Source of the DNA: Atherinomorus stipes
Lineage: Eukaryota; Chordata; Actinopteri; Atheriniformes; Atherinidae
Assembly (NCBI GenBank): GCA_023101725.1
Contig: JALJCO010007928.1
Location: 992,001-1,056,000, forward strand
Length of the DNA stretch: 64,000 nt
Direction of reading: 5' to 3'
Shown: in pieces, positions 1-13,300 of the stretch
Numbering within the stretch: the stretch's first letter is position 1
How the letters are laid out: the number at the start of each line of letters is the position of its first letter
Notes under the pieces: model-generated
Database searches by the model: none
Told to the model about the DNA's origin: nothing
What the model saw: only the letters and a program-made list of their open reading frames with translations
Program-made: the position numbers and the translations under genes

Positions 1-159
1 CTTTTCTGCGTAGCTCTGTGTGTGTATACATGGTCTTATGATACTCCAGAAGCTGTCTTTATTTAAGTTGTCTTCAGCTATGTAGCCACCTGCAGGTCCT
101 CTGGTTATACAGATGAAATAATCTAGACAAACTTGTAACACCTCTGTGGTACTGAAAAT
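1..159. other. Unique-looking flank, no gene
   Basis: I see no coding signal or repeat here. The last eight bases (152-159, CTGAAAAT) are the left target duplication of the hAT-type element that follows. Confidence 0.5.
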
Positions 160-892
160 TAGGGCTGGACGATAATTCAATATCAATATATATCGATCAA
201 TAGAGGTTTTTTCAATATCAAAAAAAGAGGGTCAATAAAAGTTCAATATAGAAGCACAGTTTTCTGCTGTAGCCTATCAGGTAGCATGATACTACAGTCA
301 CTCCTTCCGCCAAACCAATCACAAACGCAGACCCAGGCAAAGGCTGAACTGTTATGCCCCTTTCAGACTTGCACTGGAAACCGGTAATATTGCGAACTCT
401 TTCCTTTGTAACGCTGCATTCAGACATGCGTACCGGTCTTTTACCTCGGAGATGTAGCGGACATGTACCGGCTGGTCTGCATGTCACAAGAGCGGAAATG
501 TCGCGGCACGTCTTTTTGGCTAAAAGCACAAGAAAATGTTCTGGACAGAGTTGAAGGGAGAGTGTGGCTGTGCTGACTTTCCTGCAACGTTTCGTGATGT
601 ATGAAAGCGCCGGAACACGATAAGTCCGCAAATAAGCGGCATGTTTGAAAAGACGAGTCTGTTTAAAGAGCAGATGGACTTTACCGCTCATGTTCGGCAA
701 TGCAAGTCTGAAAAGGCTTTAGTTTGATCTTTATTATAAGTAGGTCATTCAGCAAAAGCTTAAATGTTCAGGGCTGTACCTAAAATAGCTTTTAATTTGA
801 TAATGGTTTCTTTTTTTTTTTGATAAATATCGATATCGATCGATACAGATTTTTTTTTATCGATAATCTTTTTTCTATATCGTCCAGCCCTA
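160..892. mobile_element. hAT-type non-autonomous element with perfect 8-bp TSD
   Basis: The element begins TAGGGCTGGACGATA and ends with the inverted form TATCGTCCAGCCCTA. It is flanked on both sides by the 8-bp direct repeat CTGAAAAT (152-159 and 893-900). An 8-bp duplication and termini beginning TAGGG are what is known of hAT-superfamily insertions. The subterminal parts are built of repeated ATCGAT/ATCGATA motifs. No transposase is visible. A 160-codon minus-strand open frame (218-700) crosses a second nested element, matches nothing I recognise and is probably fortuitous. The perfect duplication argues for a fairly recent insertion. Confidence 0.85.
359..716. mobile_element. Nested MITE inside the hAT-type element
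   Basis: Inverted termini CCTTTCAGACTTGCA (359-373) and TGCAAGTCTGAAAAGG (701-716) bound about 360 bp of higher-GC sequence, unlike the ATCGAT-rich ends of the host element. I could not define a clear target duplication, so the superfamily is open. It may be a separate insertion or the original internal part of the host element. Confidence 0.5.
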
Positions 893-3055
893 CTGAAAAT
901 GCAGAATCCATCCATAAGCACCACCCCCCATTTCTTTTCTTCTTTTTTTGTCAACTCCGACCACATTAATGAATCAAGTTTTTCATACATTCGGAGCAAT
1001 TCCCATCAGTCATATCGTTAATATTTACATTAAAGACACACGACAAAACTTTTGTAATTTTCTCAGTGATGTGCCCCCGATGACTAAACTCACATCAGTC
1101 TTGCATCCTACCTGTACTGTGAGCTCACGCCAGCCAGTAAAAGACAGTTTTATCTCGACTCTTGTCTTGTTATTATTATTATTCTGTCCATTCCTCTCTC
1201 TTCCGCTCTTCCTCCGATAATGTTTTCTTGCGTTTCTTTGCTGAATCAGCCATGATGAGCGTTCAAAACACCCAGTGTGTTCATATCCATTTGCTACTGT
1301 GGCATGTGACATGGTGCAAAATCAATAGTCAGCTGCAACATCACGCCACGTCACGGATGGTAAAGTTGCAAAGTGGGGTTTCTCAGCTTCGGGATGCCGC
1401 TCAGCAGTGACAGCTCAAGATATGTGCAAAATAAATGTTGGTGTGCCATCAAAATGAGTCAGACACACAAGCTTTTAAGGTCAAGTCACTTTCTTGACCT
1501 TTAACTCGGTTTGGTTTTTGTTTTGTTTCTTTTTTTTTCAATCCGTTGCTCACTGGCTATGAACACTCAGAGAAACCTTGTGCAGAGGCTCTGCCTGCCT
1601 GTAGTCAGGGACACTTCTGGTCCTTCAGTTTTGAAGGGTTTCTCCAACAGCCGTCCAATAATGACTTACAGAGCTGAGACAATGCAGAGAGTTTGCAATG
1701 ACAGTGGTCAACCAGAGCAGAATCCCTGAATGAACCTCTTCGGTCTTGCTGAAGCTAGCGTCTGCTGCATCTGGTGTAAACAAATAAAAGAGAGCGAGTT
1801 TATCAAAATGAAGAGAAGTTTTCAGCCTGCCACTGACAAAAGAGAGTGAAGAAAAAAGGGCAGAAAAGAGATCAATGATGCATAAGCTAATTTAGCTCAG
1901 AACAGCTTAGACTATCCACCTGTTGAGTTCCTGGTGTCACTAGGCTGAAAATAAAACAGACAATTTGGAATTAATCTTTGTGTAGTTATCAAATTAAAGC
2001 TGTGTCCAGTTCAACTTAACAGTAAAACTGCGAATAAAAGTTTGAGAATTTATAGGCAAGAAATTTGTATCATTAAAGGGGTATAGGTGGAAGTTATCAT
2101 ACATTTTTTAAAGAATTATCTCACCTCCCAATCAAAAGATTCTAATCCTGCTTTTTCTGTTCCCCTAATGGCAGATGTTATTTCCTTTGTGTTTAGAAGG
2201 ATTGCAGCTTCACACGTTTTTGAAATTCATCCTGCTGACATGTTGTTACTTTTTACTTGGTAAATCCCCAAAAATTTCACTCTTCTTTATCATATGTTTC
2301 ATTTAGTTATATTAATATTCAAAATGAGATTTACACATAAGATTTAAGTTGCTACTGTTTAAAGAGAATACTACTGCTAAAAACTGTTTAGTGTTTGTAA
2401 ACCAAACGTTACTGCATTTTCTTTGTATATCAATACTTTAAAAGGATAAGGACATCTTGCGTATAACAATGCGATTAACTGTGATTAATCACAACCATTG
2501 AATTTGATTAAACAGTTTGATTAAACAATTTTATTGAATGAATGAATGATTTTAATCCTTGCCCAGCACTACATTTTATCTATTTAGAATAGGGACCAGG
2601 CAAATTAATATACACTTCTGTGCAAATATTCAAGATTATAGCCAATGGCTAATTTCCATTAAACACATGATTTTAAGCTTCCACAAAATTCCATAGAATA
2701 GTTCTCAGAATAGATGAGGTAAAGTATCTTTTACTTAAACAAACAACCCCCCCGAAAAAAACCTTAAATCTAAAAAATGAGACATTTTGTATCTTGTCCT
2801 TATGATGAATAAATGTCTAAAACTTATGAAGAGTCCATTTCATTCATACTGTACAGCTGAAGTTGCTATATTAATAATAAAGTAGATTCTAATTTTCACA
2901 GCAGCCTAAAATCCTCTGATCAGTTTGTAATAAAGGACTTTACAGTTATTTACTAATTATCTTAATGATAGACAATCCATGAGAAAAAGACAGCAAACTT
3001 ATGTAAGATGAAAACAACAATAAGGTTACTTCAAACTCTGTAGAGTAGATCTCTA

Positions 3056-3081
3056 CACACACACACACACGCACACACACA
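3056..3081. repeat. (CA)n microsatellite
   Basis: A run of about 26 bases of alternating C and A, interrupted once by CG. A complementary TG tract follows about 190 bp downstream. Confidence 0.9.
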
Positions 3082-3266
3082 AACATGCACAGACTGATGT
3101 GGCAGGGTATTTGAAGCAGAGCAGGCAGACACACCTGAGAACCTGCATTCTCTATTTGAGAAGGGAGACCTGTTGTTACCTGCCTTTAGGCCGAGTTCAC
3201 ACACAAATACACACAAAGTCTATGGCTAAACAAACCAACCAGGTGTGTACATGTGTGTGTACAACA

Positions 3267-3284
3267 TGTGTGTGTGTGTGTGTG
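3267..3284. repeat. (TG)n microsatellite
   Basis: A short run of TG dinucleotides within a TG-rich neighbourhood. Confidence 0.85.
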
Positions 3285-5944
3285 AGTAGGTGTGGGGGGG
3301 GCAGGCGGACCCTCCATCAGCATCCAGTCACACACAAGATGTTTATCCAATTTGTCAAGATAATCTTTCCTCAAAACTGGCTGCCAAGGAGGGTGCCTCT
3401 TACTCACTCACACACACCTGGGGGAGGCTCACCGATACCCACTGCTCGGCCTGAAATGGAGGCCTTCTCCTCCATCTTGATGGCAGGTCACTTCTCTGGG
3501 ATTCTGTTTTCCCAAAGTCAACTTGGTTTCGTTTTTAAATGACTCATTAAAAACATTGTTGAAAAATTTGTCAGACTTGTTTAGATATTTATCTTTAAAA
3601 CCTTCTCAAGGTAAATTAGAAAGTTGATTAGCTGGTGTACAAGCTGAAGAAAATTATCTTCAACCAATAGAACTAGACTAGAAGTCACAAGCTAGTGCTG
3701 CTTCAACTATTTATTGTTTAGTCTTAAATAATATACGTGTGTTACTAACTAGCTCACAGTACAGAAAACATACAGCTAACGTTTCCTAACTTTTTTGGTA
3801 TTTATTTTCCTTGAGTTGATAGAGGTTGTGATGGCTCTATTTAATGCACTATTAAACACTATCAAAATAGAGTCTCATTGCCAGTTTATTCTAAACAATG
3901 TTGGATAATTTCTTTGGTCCATTTTGTATCACAAATCTGAAGAAACTTAGATGTGATCAGCGTTGCTTTCATCCATCTCCAAACATATTCTGGAAACAAA
4001 TAATTACATGCAGCATTTCATTGGTTTCAGTCCCTTCTACACCAAAAGTCTGCTGTCTTCTGTCCTCATCAAAGCGTTTGTGATGCAATGCCAAGTTTGG
4101 TTTACATCCTTGTCTGTTTGTGCAGCTGACTGCACAGCACGCATTGACCATATTTTGTTTTGCAGTAAAATAATAGCAAATCAAAAGTGAAATTAGGCTA
4201 CCAACTGTCTGGTTTTTGATGAGCTTAATAGTTGTTAAGCATCATTTTGACGTCCGTCATGGCAGTCAGCATTCCACTGAACAGTGTGAGTCACTCACTG
4301 AAACGGTAGCGGAGTTTGAGCTGCAGCTCAAACTTAGCTTATTTATTTCGTCCAGACACCAAAAAAATAACTCAGTGCTACAGCTACTTATTGTAGATAA
4401 CAGCATGGCAGAGAAGAGCTAACATCTATATTTTCTGCTTTAAGAAAACAACTTTTCAAAGTTGTCTCACTCATCGTCAAACAAATTCATGACTATCACG
4501 ATTGCATCAATTCACACTTGTTTTGTATTAAAGACAATATTCTGTTTATAATGATTTACCAAAAATATATACTGTATAGATTAGCCAGAAGGCTAATATA
4601 TATGTTGCACTGACTTGTTCTCTGGATTTATGGGAGGCAATGAGTGAAGATGGCTACGTTGACCATGCAGTGTGTATCCTGAGTGAACTTAAAAAATAAA
4701 TGAGCACATTAATTTAATTGCCATTAAGTTTTTAATGTGTCCAATCAGTGACCATTGTCTTCCTTTTCTTTTTCACTTGGAAAACATCTTGACTATCTAA
4801 ATTTAATGGATTTCTTTCTCATTAATATCATGGGAGTAAATTTAAATCAATCTTTTCATAAACTTCTCCCTGTGGGCTATCGTGGCTCATTGTTTCTTTC
4901 AGCTCTGCTGAGTTATCATGCTGACGTCCTGTGATTGGTCCTTCTTTCAATTCTAACCATCCAAAGAAATAAAAAAGTGAATGTGCTAAATAATGCATAA
5001 ATGAATCATTAAATGATAATTTGAGAATCAAAATTTTAAAAATGAAATATTCTATTAAAAAACTATTCTCTAGTAATCCAGACCTTTTTTTTTTTTCATT
5101 TCTTTTTATTTAACACATGGACTCAGAAAAAGGCAGTTTAATTCAGACAAAAGAAATAGTTTTAGATTTAACTGGCATATATTTCTAAGATTTTTTCTTC
5201 TATAGTTATTGTTATGGACAATTTCTTATTGATTACATTTCTTTTTTAAATGATTGGACCAAAACGTTACTCAATTGGTCAAAACCACAAATTTATGATT
5301 GATGCAACTGTGTGTTGTAGTGCTACCTTTTACATAAACCTGATCACCACCAACAGCTCATAATGATAGTATCAAATGATTTCATAGTTAAACAACTTTG
5401 TTTCTACACAGTTTTCTCTGCATCATAACCAATAACCTTTCTTTGTCCTAAACTTGACACAGGAATACAAATGTTCTAGTTGAAGGAATCCATTTTCTTT
5501 ATTTCCTGAACTTGAAGGTTAGCATGAAAAAAATAAATAAGAAAACTGATTTTCTGACAGGTGGTGATTCTTGTTCAGAGACAACAAATCTGCATAATTA
5601 CCAAGAATGATATCTGATGACATGAACTCAGGATTAGAGCTGAATACTGTCAGTTTCATCTAAATAAATCTGGTGCAGTGATTTGCGTAAATAAGCAGTT
5701 TAGGAAGCTGCATACCTGCACACATGCACATTCACATACTGAAACTCTCTCTCTTATGTGCTGAAATGCAAATACATGCAAACGCACACACTTACACACA
5801 AGCCTAAAGTCAAAAATCCTGGAATGTTGCAAAGCTGATGATTTTCTAATGAATAGTTTCATTGGCCATGGTGAGGATTAGTGTAAAGGGATTGGAGGGG
5901 AATATTTACATGGTTTTAATGATTCTTCAACTTTATATTTAGAG

Positions 5945-6075
5945 GTTCATTTTATCGGCTCCAATCATCTCCCAGCTTCGAAAACAAACCGCCAAGTCGA
6001 GCGACGGCACAATTACACGCCCATGCCATGTGCTCGTTGGTCTGTCGCCTTCGACAACATCTGTGCTGTTAATGT
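5945..6075. other. Candidate conserved non-coding block
   Basis: About 130 bp of balanced composition with several CpGs stand out from AT-rich surroundings. There are no internal repeats, no inverted termini and no convincing open frame. Such islands in fish intergenic DNA are often conserved non-coding elements, but this is inferred from texture only and needs alignment to other fish. Confidence 0.25.
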
Positions 6076-6459
6076 GTAACATATTAAAATGTCTGCGGGA
6101 GGGAAGGATGAAAGACTTAAACACTTTAAAGTCTCAAGCCCATCCCTCATCAAACATTTTCACACTTGCGTTCATAAGTTTGGCTGTATTAAAAGAGAAG
6201 AAAACCAGGCTTCATGGGAATATGTGGAATCCCTTCATGTTGTTCCTCAGCTGAAAACACTCCAGTATAACATGTAGATTTGTGTGTTGTTGAGGAGCTA
6301 TAATCTAATTAGGGTTCCAGCGTGTTGATGATATGGTGACAGGTTACGATGACCTTATTCAGTCTTGCTAACTGAAGTTAGTCTGGAAAATATCATTTTT
6401 GCCATAGTGCAAAGCGCTATATAAAGAAACCCCATGGGTCATATGTTGAAGAAAGATTA

Positions 6460-7350
6460 CGTTTACATGCAATCAAAATTTGGGTTAAGGTCAAACTTCT
6501 GGTTTCTGAAAGATTAGGAATAACCCGTTTACATGCATGAGCAGAGTTACATGATACATGATACATGATAACTAAAATCAGCTGGAATATCCCGACCCAA
6601 ACCGCGATGCACGGAAAACGTCATGATGATGATGGATATAATGGAGCATCTGGAGCCACTGCGGTCAAGCCAGCCAAGTTTCAGAATTACAGCCGAAATA
6701 ACGCTGGTTGGCTTGAACGCGGATCTCTGAGACGCGGCTGGATTGACTGCAGTCTGGAGCCGACAGCAGAAGGAGAGAACGTGTTGTAGAGATGGGGAAT
6801 AGAGCTGGAGCTGTGCGCCATGCACATCCACGCTTTTTGTTTCCACCGGACACTTAGGATGAATGTGCGCAGTCAGGACTGGTGGGAACGGTTGTAATGA
6901 TGAGGTTCACTGACTCCGGCTGGCGTTACAATTTTCCGATATCAATCTTTACCAAAGATGAGTGAAAGAGCCCCGTGAAGTAACTGTTTGCACACCAGTG
7001 GCTCTCAGGATGCGTGTTGCCATGGTGATTATAAACTAGCAAGCTGTGCAGAGTACCGTCTGATTGCCAGTACAAATGCTGCCCATAGTTTACCCAAAAG
7101 ACCAAGGATCCTTGCAAATAGAACATGCACAGAACACAATTTAATATTCCTTTCAATAGAGTTATTCCAATATGTGTTTACATGATTAAATATTCGGATT
7201 AGAAAAGTAGTAACCCAAGGGTAATATTTGGGTTTTTAAAAACCCAAATATGAGCATATTCAGGTTTTTACCGGGGTTTACATGGCCGGGCCCAACTGGG
7301 GTTATTGCTAATATTTGGGTTGTGAAAGAGTTATTAGATGCATGTAAACG
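6460..7350. mobile_element. Putative MITE with GTTTACATGCA termini
   Basis: The ends are inverted: CGTTTACATGCA at 6460-6471 and TGCATGTAAACG at 7339-7350. Further copies of GTTTACATG lie inside near 6529, 7177 and 7270. A self-complementary stretch around 7221-7250 would form a hairpin. I could not define a target duplication. Open frames of 74-99 codons in the middle are unrecognised. The several internal copies of the terminal motif could mean a composite of two elements. Confidence 0.5.
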
Positions 7351-9597
7351 CAGTGAATTATTTCAAATTTAAGCATTGCCATTTGAACAATTCCATGTGA
7401 AATCTCATGTTGACACATTATTAAGGAAAACAACAAAATCCCTCTCTGTAATATTCCAAAAGTGTTGTAAAGGATTTTTTTTGGTGCTCCAAACAACTAT
7501 CTTCTACTAAATCTAAATCGATCAGGCAGTTTAATTGTGTGGCAGGTAAGAAGAGCCCAGGTGGGATTCAATCCCCAGACTCCCAGGTGACAGTCATGGG
7601 CGCTAACCAGTCAGCCAAAGGGATATCCCTGTGGACGTGTAGCCAGGGCGCATGATAAATCAATGGCGTGGTGACAGGACCCTACACTGTCACAATTGAT
7701 AAACAATTAAACTACCAAGTAGTTTAATTACCTAAACCAGGAAACCATTACTGAACCCTAACAGGAGTCCCACATTTGTTTTGACATAGATATGCTCGAA
7801 AGTGGTATTTCCAGCTGATCTCTTAGATCTTGGATGGCAAGTGACCTGATGCCCATCGAGAAGCTAGTTTTGAGGATGTTCCTACGGGTCAGATTTACAA
7901 AATGAATGAATGATCTGCATCATGCTGTAGGGCTGTATGGGTTGAAGGTCTTATGAAATGCATTTGTCATTTGTCATGCGTGCGTGTTAATTTATTGGCA
8001 TTGTGTGTCTAGTTTTTCTTTTTTTGTAGAAAAAAAAAACAAAAATATTGTTGAGGGAAAAAATTGTTCAGTTTTGAAGGAACTGACAAACATCTTATTT
8101 GGTAAAAAACTTGTTGCCATACTTTGGTCCTTGTTGCCATGGATATCTCAAACTCATCCAGACTTTAATGAGCGTTATCAGACTTCAGAAGAAAATGCCT
8201 TGAAAGTCGTAGCTTGAAAACCAAGCAAACACACACCCATGGCCGCTGAAACATTCCTTATCTGAGGTCCAGAAGAGCTCCAATCAGAGACAGATTGGTG
8301 GCAGCATGTGGCCTCAAAACTAGTCGTAGCCTGCTCTTCGTCTGTGTGTCCAATCTTATGTCCCCCCCCCTCCCCTCTGTCGTGCACACGAAAAGAAATC
8401 CCTCACCTTTGATGGGAGGACACACTCAAAAACAGATTTGTCATACAAAAACAGAGCAGTCTTATCTTAATCTGTGTTTTGCTTTTTTGATGAATGTTCG
8501 GATGTTTTTCCTACACCAGCTAGTGAGGTAAGTAGCCCACACACACGCATATGCAGCAAAGGAGAAGAAACGGGTCAGACAGGTTTTCTTTCCCCTAGAC
8601 TGGGACTAAACATGTAGTGCTTGCTCAGGAGAGGCTTGCACCATCACCGCCCAGTTCACACAGACCTGCTGGGAATCCTAACATCTCACTGCAGCTCTCA
8701 CAGGTGGCCTTTGTGTGTCCTTATCGACAAGTAGAAGTTGCTCAACAGAGTAATGCAGTTCAAGAGGACAGAAGTATGTGGATGTTGAAAGTGATGTTAA
8801 GGAAATTTTTAGAAAGATTAGAAATAACCCATCTTCCTACCCCAAACCAAGAATAGTGAATGCTTGAAATGATTCGAACTAGATTAGTCACTCAATGAAT
8901 TCACTACATTACAATGCGGTATATGCAAAAAATATGTATTTGGACCTTTGATTTTAAAAACTAAAAACTATATGCATCAAAAAAAGTTATAATAGTCAAG
9001 AAAACAGAGTGTCAGCTTCAGTAGCAGTTAAATTATTTTTGCAGCAAAATTAGTTACTTTGTGTATTTTCTAATATAGATTCTATCACACAACCATCCAT
9101 CAAACATTGGTTCAGCTAGACAAGATAAGACACTTTCAAAATAACCTTTTTATGTCTCTTTGCACTCACTTGATGCCTGCATCTGTCTTTTTCCATCTTT
9201 GGGTGTGTCTTTGCAGAGTTTGCAGACATTAAGTCAACCAGCCTGTTGCATTGATGGATAGGCTGCAGACAGCTGAGAGCACCTTCTGTCAAGGAAATAG
9301 TTTGTACATAGGAGGTGGAAAGTTCCCTCAGAGTAGAAAGGACAAACCTTTCGGCATCGTTGGTAAATCAGCATTCTTAAGGCTGAAAGATGTGTCAGTA
9401 AGAAATCAGGAATTCCTACTTATCAGATTATGATTTCATCTTCAGAGAAGTCTTGAGCAAACAAACATGATATAGATTTCAGTGGCTCAGGAAGCTGATA
9501 TCTTTCTGTGAAACAGCCACCGTGCTTCATCTGGTATCAGGTAGAGAATGGCAGGGAAGGTCGAACATAAGGCTATGTGTGAACAGATAAATGATAC
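7351..9597. other. Intergenic DNA with a SINE-like piece
   Basis: Apart from the tRNA-like block at about 7563-7630, I see no gene or element here. Short frames of 60-79 codons lack recognisable domains or splice context. Confidence 0.45.
7535..7630 (-). repeat. tRNA-derived SINE head (minus strand)
   Basis: Read on the minus strand, an A-box-like sequence (TGGCTGACTGGTTAGC, about 7601-7616) is followed at the right spacing by a B-box-like GGATTGAATCCC (about 7563-7575). These are the internal RNA polymerase III promoter boxes of tRNA genes. The rest does not fold into a clean tRNA as I read it, so a tRNA-derived retroposon is more likely than a functional tRNA. The 3' boundary is not defined. 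Confidence 0.5.
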
Positions 9598-10344
9598 AGA
9601 ATGTCCAATGGAACTCTGCCATTCAGGCCATTTTTGCCCAGTCTCTTTCTTTATGGTGGAGTCATGAACACTGACCTTAATTGAGGCAAGTGAGGCCTGC
9701 AGTTCTTTGGATTATGTCCTTGGGTCTTTTAACCTCTTAGATGAGTCGTTGCTGTGCTCTTGGGGTAATTTTGGTCGGCGGGCCACTCCTGGGAAGGTTT
9801 ACCACTGTTCCATGTTTTCACCATTTGTGGATAATGGCTCTCACTGTGGTTCGCTGGAGTCCCAAAACTTTAGAAATGGCTTTGTCACCTTTTCCAGACT
9901 CATAGATCTCAATTACTTTCTCATTTTTTCCTAAATTTCTTTGGATCCCAGCATGATGTCTAGCTTTAGAGGCTCTTTTTGTCTACTTAACTTGGTCAGG
10001 CAGGTCCTATTTAAGTGATTTCTTGATTGAGAACAGGCGTGGCAGTAATCCAGCCTGGGTGTGGCTAGAGAAATTGAGCTCAGCTTTCCACAGATGTGAT
10101 AAACCATAGTTTACATTGTTTTAACGGGGGGGGGGGATCACTTTTTCACACAGGGCCATGGAGTTTGGATCCCCCCCCCCCCCCATACTTATAAAAATCT
10201 TCATTTAAAAACGTCATTTTCTGTTTACTTGTTTTATGTTTGTCTCACATGTAAATTTGTTTGATGATCTGAAACAAATAAATGTGACAAACATGCAAAA
10301 AAATAAGAAATCAGGAAGGTGGCAAACGCTTTTTCACACAACTG
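9598..10344 (-). pseudogene. 5' end of a Tc1-like transposon, transposase N-terminal remnant
   Basis: On the minus strand this is the 5' end of a Tc1/mariner-type element: a terminal repeat at 10344 (preceding TA at 10345-10346), a leader, then a decayed transposase start near 9955. The translated remnant keeps the N-terminal helix-turn-helix region typical of fish Tc1 transposases, with segments reading like VTKPFLK, EPLSTNGE and GRPKLPQE across frame changes. Further on it has the conserved VHDSTI..LGKNGLNGRVP-like stretch (about 9600-9660). The catalytic half is absent, so the copy is 3'-truncated near 9598. Stops and frameshifts show it is dead. An 11-G run (10126-10136) and a 14-C run (10171-10184) lie in its leader. 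The plus-strand frame at 9707-9934 is only its shadow. Confidence 0.75.
10126..10184. repeat. G-run / C-run inverted pair
   Basis: Eleven G followed by ATC, then about 35 bp later GGAT followed by 14 C. The two runs are complementary and could form a very GC-rich hairpin. They sit in the leader of the decayed Tc1 copy and probably arose by homopolymer slippage there. Confidence 0.8.
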
Positions 10345-10346
10345 TA

Positions 10347-13300
10347 AATATCCCACACAGCGGTGAAGGGAACAAAGTCAATATATATCAAACAACCTTA
10401 CATGGTCATATTATAAACATTAGGTAAAAACCTGCCAAGTGCATTTGATCCCAAAATGTACAGTATCAATAATGACGATCATTTGGGGGGAAAAAGTGTT
10501 TAGCATTGAAAACTTAACTTAAATAAAATAAAACTTGACCGTTTTTCTTTATTTTTTTTATTTTTTTCACCGTAAAGATGCTGCTACAGTATGCTGTTAT
10601 CAGTGCAATGCATGATGCCATACTAATGGTGTAATGTGAAGTGCGAAGAACAACAAATGTACATACTGGCAGTTTTTATTCTTACTACACTATAAATAAA
10701 TATATTTATAATTATAATTAACGTAACCACAGTGAAAAGTACCTACATTTTACAAATAGGTAAACACTTCTACTTCTTCCACCTGCCAGCATCATAAGGC
10801 ACAGTGTAGCAGTGCGGAGCAGCAGCACACAACTCACTCGATGATCAGTAATCAGTCCAAAGCGATAAAATCTGTTGGGATATTTAATCTCCACAAACAG
10901 CAAAGACAACTATTTTGATGTGTTTCCTTAGTTTTTTAACGGGGAGTTGGCAACCCTTGTGTGTGATGTAATGCTAGATGAAATAACACTTCTAGTTCTT
11001 CACAGCGATTTTTCTTGAGCCTAAAAATGATGAATATCTGCTTATTCCCCTTTTAAAAAAGAGCAGTGGAATTCACAGTGGACTCTTGATGAGAGGCTGT
11101 ACCACAGCATGTGTTACCATATCTATAGTTATGATACAAGAATGATCTGACATCTTGTACAACATAATAAAGTGCAACTACAGTATCATTCAACAGTGAG
11201 AAAGTTCTCAGCATCTTGGAGCGTGCATGTTCCTGGCTGCTCCAACAAGTATGGCTTCTTTTGTGTTTTCATTTTTAATCTTACAAGGCATTAAAATACA
11301 GTACAAGCAGTGTGTGCATGTGTGTATGTGTGATCATGCATAAACTGTAAGTGTTCAGATGAGTGTAAAATGGGGTCGTTAAGTGGACTAAAAGAAAGTT
11401 TTCAGAGTGCCTCAATCTGGTTTTAGTTCTGTCCCAAAGCACAGTCTAATGGAGCATGACAGCTCCCTGGTTCCCTGATGACCTCTAACCCCAATCACGG
11501 TGGTGTAGGACCCTTCCCTACCTTGCACTACTCACACACACACCTCAGCACATTGTTTCAACAGATTAGAGAAGATTGCTGGAAAACTCTGTCAGACGTG
11601 CAGCTTGTGTGCACAGCAGAGCGAGTTACAGATGACTGGGACGTAATATTCTCACTCCTTGTATGTCTCTTTGTCCTCATCTCTGATTTGTCCCTTACTC
11701 TTGTCTCCTGTTGCTGTAAATACACATTTTTTTTAGTATTTTGACCTTTGCCGTGCTGTTATGATGAAAGACCTAACTATTTTGTTTTGATGTTAGCAAG
11801 AACTTTTGTGTTGGTTTCAGTGTTGCTACTACATGCACCTGTTGTCTCTTTGTAACACATAAAATAATAATGAAGCTTTTTTAACTGCAAGTTTAACGCT
11901 GTCATTAGGCACTACAGTGACTAGAAATAAGTTGGGGTCCTTATCAGAAGTCTGTTACCATTAAATTGTTTTTTGACTCCGTTATTGTCACATTAAATTT
12001 CTACATACCAATTTCTTATCTTTCAGTTTATGGGGGTTTTGCCCAATTGGCAGCACTATTTTTGAAAAAAAAAGAAAAGAAAAAAAGTTTTGTGTTTGCA
12101 CACATGTGGGGTCTCATTCAGCGGCACTGTAGTAACCCAACTCTTTCTCATCGTTAACATCAGCAACACACACACATCTACATCTGTCCATCTCCTGTGG
12201 TTAGTGTCAGTGGTTGTCGGAGTGTGTGCGGCTGCGAGACGCCTCAAATACTTGTGACAGAATCCCAGCCAAGCAGAAAAGAGGCCACCACACTTGTATG
12301 TACATGAGCAGGCACATAAACTTGTGTGTGTGTGCGTGATGCAGATTTCCAGTGACAGGTCGCTGCTGGGGGTCATCTGGAAGCAGCTGCCTGGGGGACA
12401 GAGGGCAACACACACACACGCATGCACACACTCTCATGGGATGTCATCATGTATAGTTGGGTGTGTTGTCACCAAAATTTCTATCAACACGTTGGCAGCA
12501 AATTATCAATGACAGAAAACACATCTGAGCACGAAAACAAGGACTGAATCTAAGTTCAGTTAAACATCTCTAATTTATTTAATATGATGATGGAAGCAAG
12601 CATATCGACACATAAAGCATCGTTTTTAGCATTTGCACAGGTACAGTAAGAATGCTAAAGACTGACTTGTTGCATGCAGCTGTTTTATTTACCAGCAACA
12701 TTAGCATCAATGTGGCTACCAACAACAGAAACATGCCATTTAAGAGGCTCTGTTACATGATTTAGTTCATACTGTATTTTGTTCCTCTTCATTCTCCTGC
12801 TTTATCTTCCGTCCATGCTAATCTGTCTTTTACTTACATCCAATTCTTCATAAAGCCTCCTGCTTTCCATCCTGCAGCTGCATCCAAAAGACAGGAGGAT
12901 GTTAAAAAAAAGTGGAGGATGTGGGAGGAGGGCAGGAGACCACTAACCCCTGTGGAGAACTCTGCTCCATTCCCACACCACAGGTGACTGCCCTCCATCC
13001 CTCCCCTTTTCTTTCTCCAGTCTTCCCTCATAAATTTTTTTTCACCCCATTGCTCCCCTCTATTCTTAAAGTAACCGTTTAGCAAAAAAAAAAAAAAAAA
13101 GGTAGATAACATCAATCTACAGGTTTTAGAGTAAAGGACAGATACAGGAAAACTGAATTCTGACCAGATTTTTGTTGTAAGTTTAATCAAACAGCCCCAA
13201 AGATAGAATATTGATTATTGATGACTCTGCAGAGTATGAGGTTTATAACACTTTCGTATTCTATTGTCATTATGTTTCTGATAGTGATACATTAAGCAAC

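Larger units (their letters stand above)
901..6459. other. Intergenic/intronic AT-rich DNA with short repeats
   Basis: No gene is supported in this 5.5-kb stretch. It holds a degraded piece that looks like the end of a GATTAA-rich hAT-type element (about 2461-2545), a CA tract (3056-3081), a TG tract (3267-3284) and a unique block near 5945-6075 that is listed separately. Open frames around 3.1-3.5 kb are driven by the CA/TG tracts. The remainder shows no coding pattern. Confidence 0.5.

Noticed and set aside
218..700. 160-codon minus-strand frame
   Set aside because: Lies across both layers of a non-autonomous hAT-type element and matches no transposase motif.
12056..12437. Cysteine-rich overlapping frames resembling a small secreted protein
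   Set aside because: The Cys/Val/His runs are translations of CA/TG repeats on the minus strand.
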